Origin: Phallusia mammillata
Taxonomy: Eukaryota; Chordata; Ascidiacea; Phlebobranchia; Ascidiidae
NCBI GenBank assembly: GCA_003260075.1
Contig: QLIY01000012.1
Location: 312,811-376,810 of the forward strand
Direction: 5' to 3'
DNA: 64,000 bases
Shown piece by piece: positions 62,001 to 64,000 of the stretch (position 1 is the first letter of the stretch; the number at the start of each line of letters is the position of its first letter). A program made the translations under genes and the position numbers. The notes under the pieces were generated by a model, which saw only the letters and a program-made list of their open reading frames with translations, was not told where the DNA came from and did not search any database.

Positions 62001-62252
62001 TTCCTTTTGGACTTTTGCAACTTCCTGTTCATTGATCAGGCTTATATTCGAATTTGTCCAATATGACTGACCTAATGCATGCAAGCACTTTGGATTTCCT
62101 TGGCAATTCTTTTTAGGATTTTGACAAGAGGGAGTTTTCAATCTGTAGGATGTTAAAATGTTATCCTCTGTAATCTGTGTCAAGTCTTTTGCCTCTGTCC
62201 ATTGCCAAAACTGAGCTTCAGTTGATTTGGCTGCAGAGCCCCTTTTCCCCAT
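59061..62252 (-). CDS. USP48: Ubiquitin carboxyl-terminal hydrolase 48 (1063 aa, intronless)
   Basis: One uninterrupted 1063-codon ORF, essentially full length (human about 1035). The Cys box GLKNLGATCYVNTYLQLWLH places the nucleophile at Cys105; the His box SSGHYIAHIKD gives His352, and NWYKFNDESVV gives Asp370. Zn-binding CxxC pairs appear at KCLSCQ (215-218) and HCDAC (261-264). Three DUSP-type modules follow in the middle (about 480-850). A ubiquitin-like domain is near residues 975-1035 (MTLRDLKLKIMSFYSVPPFD), and the conserved end ERGFKGTGLMGF matches human. The enzyme removes ubiquitin from histone H2A and NF-kB pathway proteins in the nucleus. All catalytic residues are intact and there is no frameshift, so it looks functional. 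The lack of introns in a gene that has many in vertebrates suggests intron loss or a retained retrocopy. Confidence 0.96.
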   Translation of the reverse strand: MGKRGSAAKSTEAQFWQWTEAKDLTQITEDNILTSYRLKTPSCQNPKKNCQGNPKCLHALGQSYWTNSNISLINEQEVAKVQKEIEAEQRKPGDLVGLKNLGATCYVNTYLQLWLHNVNFRNAIYSLNESDCDITGNYQQVVCGQLQLVFGLLGGSICKSIDPSSFIQSLGLPTDLQQDAQEFSKLFMGVLETNSTLSSVIQHQFCGEYEYQTKCLSCQTITSRPSRFYELDLNIQGHKELKECIMEFLKKEMLCGENQYHCDACTCKRDAVRQIFLKKLPQTLSLQLLRFVYDKSSQQRHKIVTSLTFPDTLDFSSILNGNENMSNLEQRELQYQLSAVLIHRGPSASSGHYIAHIKDTANENWYKFNDESVVKMKTGTKLDLDANKGEENLWSEAYGPLPKKQRLSKGHHSSKDVYMLVYVQTSSLLPSNRCVAIPERIKHMVDEHNIQFQQQATVRLTAVHEDQLKALNYRKSMLNFVKTLETESDDHEWIHVSQLKYYLNPNRPHKGLLKNANSLICCHGNLHVDKVPTMKYIPKQAADILFAECNDLPRFKLNVCKPCVENRCLLLRKKRQLVSDSEVIGQFIKNLGIQSDTKNCFYVGKVSLRKWKSMALKNIRLQHATKMSDIPDVNGSASENSDSDEFVFNSDILCLHGSLSTLAASYQLVPEYVWKILSTYFPDCHQIKGDSDSCASCIKESQLEEEKLLAIKKLSQEQKSDLHQLFLNKNRPQINAFLSNSSDESCQTIYVLSANALEEWREFVRQPTRHEPISKMSNVEFLCQHFRLLYNPLDMVNCFPSNETNMPQLVLVWSEEWKKVKKHFVIDYAIKLSKPSMMECSVMLHKIDDPAVNNVQNKELQKQNPTAEMSVLIQSNVSQKCKKKVCNAAESHKTYDKSQILYSPELCAECINDLANKQKQLLYEYNNADVYIQKVSGIQTEETNSGTSFTCESAEGKPSRRARRCTRGEKKLSDISSSMTLRDLKLKIMSFYSVPPFDQNLWFNGKLLSDDTASLGSLFIYPNCTITLIEDEPNPDNLPVILESVKNVEPERGFKGTGLMGFQ

Positions 62253-62760
62253 TCCAAGAAAGTGTTACGTAGCTGTTTTTTGTTTATCAAAAACAGAGGT
62301 AAGTATCAGTATCATATGTCACTAAAGCACCGAAAAATAAAGTCAAAATCAGTAAGAAAGCAACTCATGTAACCAACTGCAATATTCGCTTTTTTGCTAC
62401 AAAATTACAAATAGTTACTGCTTTCGGCTTGCTATGTTCATAAACACCCTTTTTCCAGAAATGTACGTTTTCAAAACTATTTTGCTACGTTAAAAAAAAT
62501 TAAAATAGCTTTCCATAACAATTACATAGATATCAAACAAGGCCGGTTTTCACACTTTTTCAAGATATGACTTTTTCAAGAAAAAGCAAATGCCATTTTA
62601 AACAGTCAAGTTTTATTTACATTCCTAAGTTGTGATTAAAAAGATTAAAAAGCAAAAAAAACTGCAGTTCGTTGATTTGCTGCCAATGGCATCATTGATC
62701 CCAAACGATTTGATTAAGTCTGGTTTGATCCAGCAGTGGGCGGGTCCTACATGCGACGGG
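62253..62760. promoter_or_regulatory. USP48 5' region
   Basis: AT-rich upstream region of USP48, which is divergent from the plus-strand gene starting at 63943. No core element is obvious. Confidence 0.35.
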
Positions 62761-63474
62761 CAAAGATGGCAGTATGGCATGGTACACAAAGAAAGCAGAG
62801 GCAAAAGGTACAGACACGGTACAATGTTACGGTCCTCCACCAAAGTGTACCACCGTACCAAAAGCGTACCGTACCACCGTACTGACGCATTATAAGTGTT
62901 GACTAAACGGTCATTTTTGAATCGTTACCAATTACAAATAATATTGAAATTGCCTGAAACTCGAATTTAAATTGTTTATGACATGATTTCATCACAATGT
63001 CACTGTACCAAAAGAGAATTCAAAAAGTTGATGACGTCACTGCCTAATATTTAGTGCTTACGGGGCTGACCGCTAAGCAAAATGAGGGTTACATGCACTG
63101 TGGGCCTATTACTAAAACACGCACATGACAATAACAGAGATTAACTCGGCAATGGAGATCAGTGTTCACGATAGAGATCAGTGTTTTTTTTATAAATAGA
63201 GATCAGTGTTCACGAGCCTATCGTAAAAAAGTAAATGCATCCACCTTTTATTTCGAATGAGCGAGTTTTGTAGAGGGGCAGCCCCCTTTAGGTACCATCT
63301 CGTACCTCATGTACGGTACAAACTACAAAGTAAGACTTTGGTACGGTACGGTGGTACAGAACGTTTTGATTTTGTACATTTGGTACGGTACGGTTTTGCA
63401 GTAGGCTACGCTGTTCGTAACGAGTTGCGTGGTACGGTCAACCCAGTACGTACCGTACAGTTCTGCCATCCTTG
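62761..63474. mobile_element. hAT-like MITE with GTACC-rich arms
   Basis: The left end CAAAGATGGCAGTATGGCAT and the reverse complement of the right end (CAAGGATGGCAGAACTGTAC) pair as terminal inverted repeats. Flanking octamers GCGACGGG (62753-62760) and GCGACGTG (63475-63482) differ at one base, a likely 8-base target duplication. The arms are packed with GGTACGGTACGG / CCGTACCACCGTACC motifs in opposite orientations, so the element can fold on itself. Three AGATCAGTGTT repeats lie at 63154-63215. No transposase ORF. Confidence 0.75.
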
Positions 63475-63942
63475 GCGACGTGTCCTATCTGGGTGGGTCC
63501 TAAATGGGATTGTAACGAAAAATTTTAATTTTAAAACGACAAAATATAAAAAATAGCAGCAACCATTTGCAAATGTTGCCAATAACTAATACAAGTACTA
63601 ACAATATATTTTTGCGTTTCGGAGGGCCCATAAAGCAGATTTGTTACCAAAACCAACAATTTACGTTTAACGTGTGTGTGAAAACAGCAAAATTATACAT
63701 TGTATATGAAGCTCGTTAAATATAAAACGCTTCGTCATTCTGTTTTCGTCTGTAAATAGGTATGGTGTCACAATGACTAGCGAATTCACGGTTCTTCTTC
63801 CTCTGTTATACGTCGTTTCCTGCGCGGTATGTACAGGTTCTGTTTGCGAACTGTTGTGCGGCTGACAAAAGTAGACGGTTCTTTGGTTCCTGTTGCAAGC
63901 GCTGTGTTACCTCGAGTCTTAATATCAAGCGGAACAATTAAA

Positions 63943-63955
63943 ATGGCACAAAACG
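63943..63955 (+). CDS. Start of a new gene: first coding exon (MAQN...), partial
   Basis: ATG at 63943 in good context (TTAAAATGG) is followed after 13 bases by G|GTAAGA, a strong splice donor. The preceding 200 bases contain CpG-richer leader-like sequence with two tiny upstream ORFs. It encodes only Met-Ala-Gln-Asn before the intron, and the rest lies beyond the window. No function can be assigned. Confidence 0.5.
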
Positions 63956-64000
63956 GTAAGAAATAAATGTATCTGATGATTTTGTTTGTTTTCCATATGT

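Overview
This is eukaryotic, bilaterian-animal DNA, AT-rich overall, with multi-exon genes, GT/AG introns, DNA transposons and one 647-base assembly gap. Gene content points to an invertebrate deuterostome, most simply a tunicate-like chordate. It includes SCAPER, C8orf74, a kinase-interaction-motif receptor tyrosine phosphatase, IMMP1L, Unkempt, a SWAP70/DEF6-like protein, CCDC28 and USP48. The taxon is inferred from compact genes, probable two-gene units and splice acceptors sitting just upstream of ATGs; it is not proven.

Layout. 1-2300 (minus): the N-terminal four coding exons of SCAPER, preceded on the same strand by an intronless C8orf74 homologue. 5735-8628 (plus): an unrecognised tail-anchored protein with a duplicated exon. 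10654-30403 (plus): a PTPRR/PTPN5/PTPN7-type receptor phosphatase assembled from 13 exons, with an 11.5 kb intron carrying a hAT-like element and the gap; an 84-base C run breaks its last exon. 33908-36366 (minus): a complete three-exon IMMP1L. 37302-38378 (minus): an RGLG/copine-type von Willebrand A protein with an N-terminal membrane anchor. 40072-42822 (plus): Unkempt. 47222-49101 (plus): a four-exon secreted precursor with a furin-bounded 34-residue peptide that resembles class B GPCR ligands (PTH/PTHrP or GHRH type). 50119-56247 (minus): an 11-exon SWAP70/DEF6-like gene. 58350-58760 (minus): CCDC28. 59061-62252 (minus): a full-length intronless USP48. 63943 onward (plus): the first coding codons of another gene.

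The most striking non-coding signal is a recurrent architecture, seen 11 times. A 57-270 base sequence is followed by a run of about 10-12 C (or G) and then by a second, 1-10% divergent copy of the same sequence. The economical explanation is assembly: overlapping or allelic contig ends joined through poly-G/C read artefacts. A biological duplication mechanism is not excluded. The two very long runs (G68 at 5520 and C84 at 29594) and the gap flanked by an 86-base direct repeat fit the same explanation. Coordinates and reading frames next to these runs should be treated with caution.

The genes do not form one pathway; they are mostly conserved housekeeping or signalling genes. The biologically newest item is the peptide-hormone precursor at 47222-49101.
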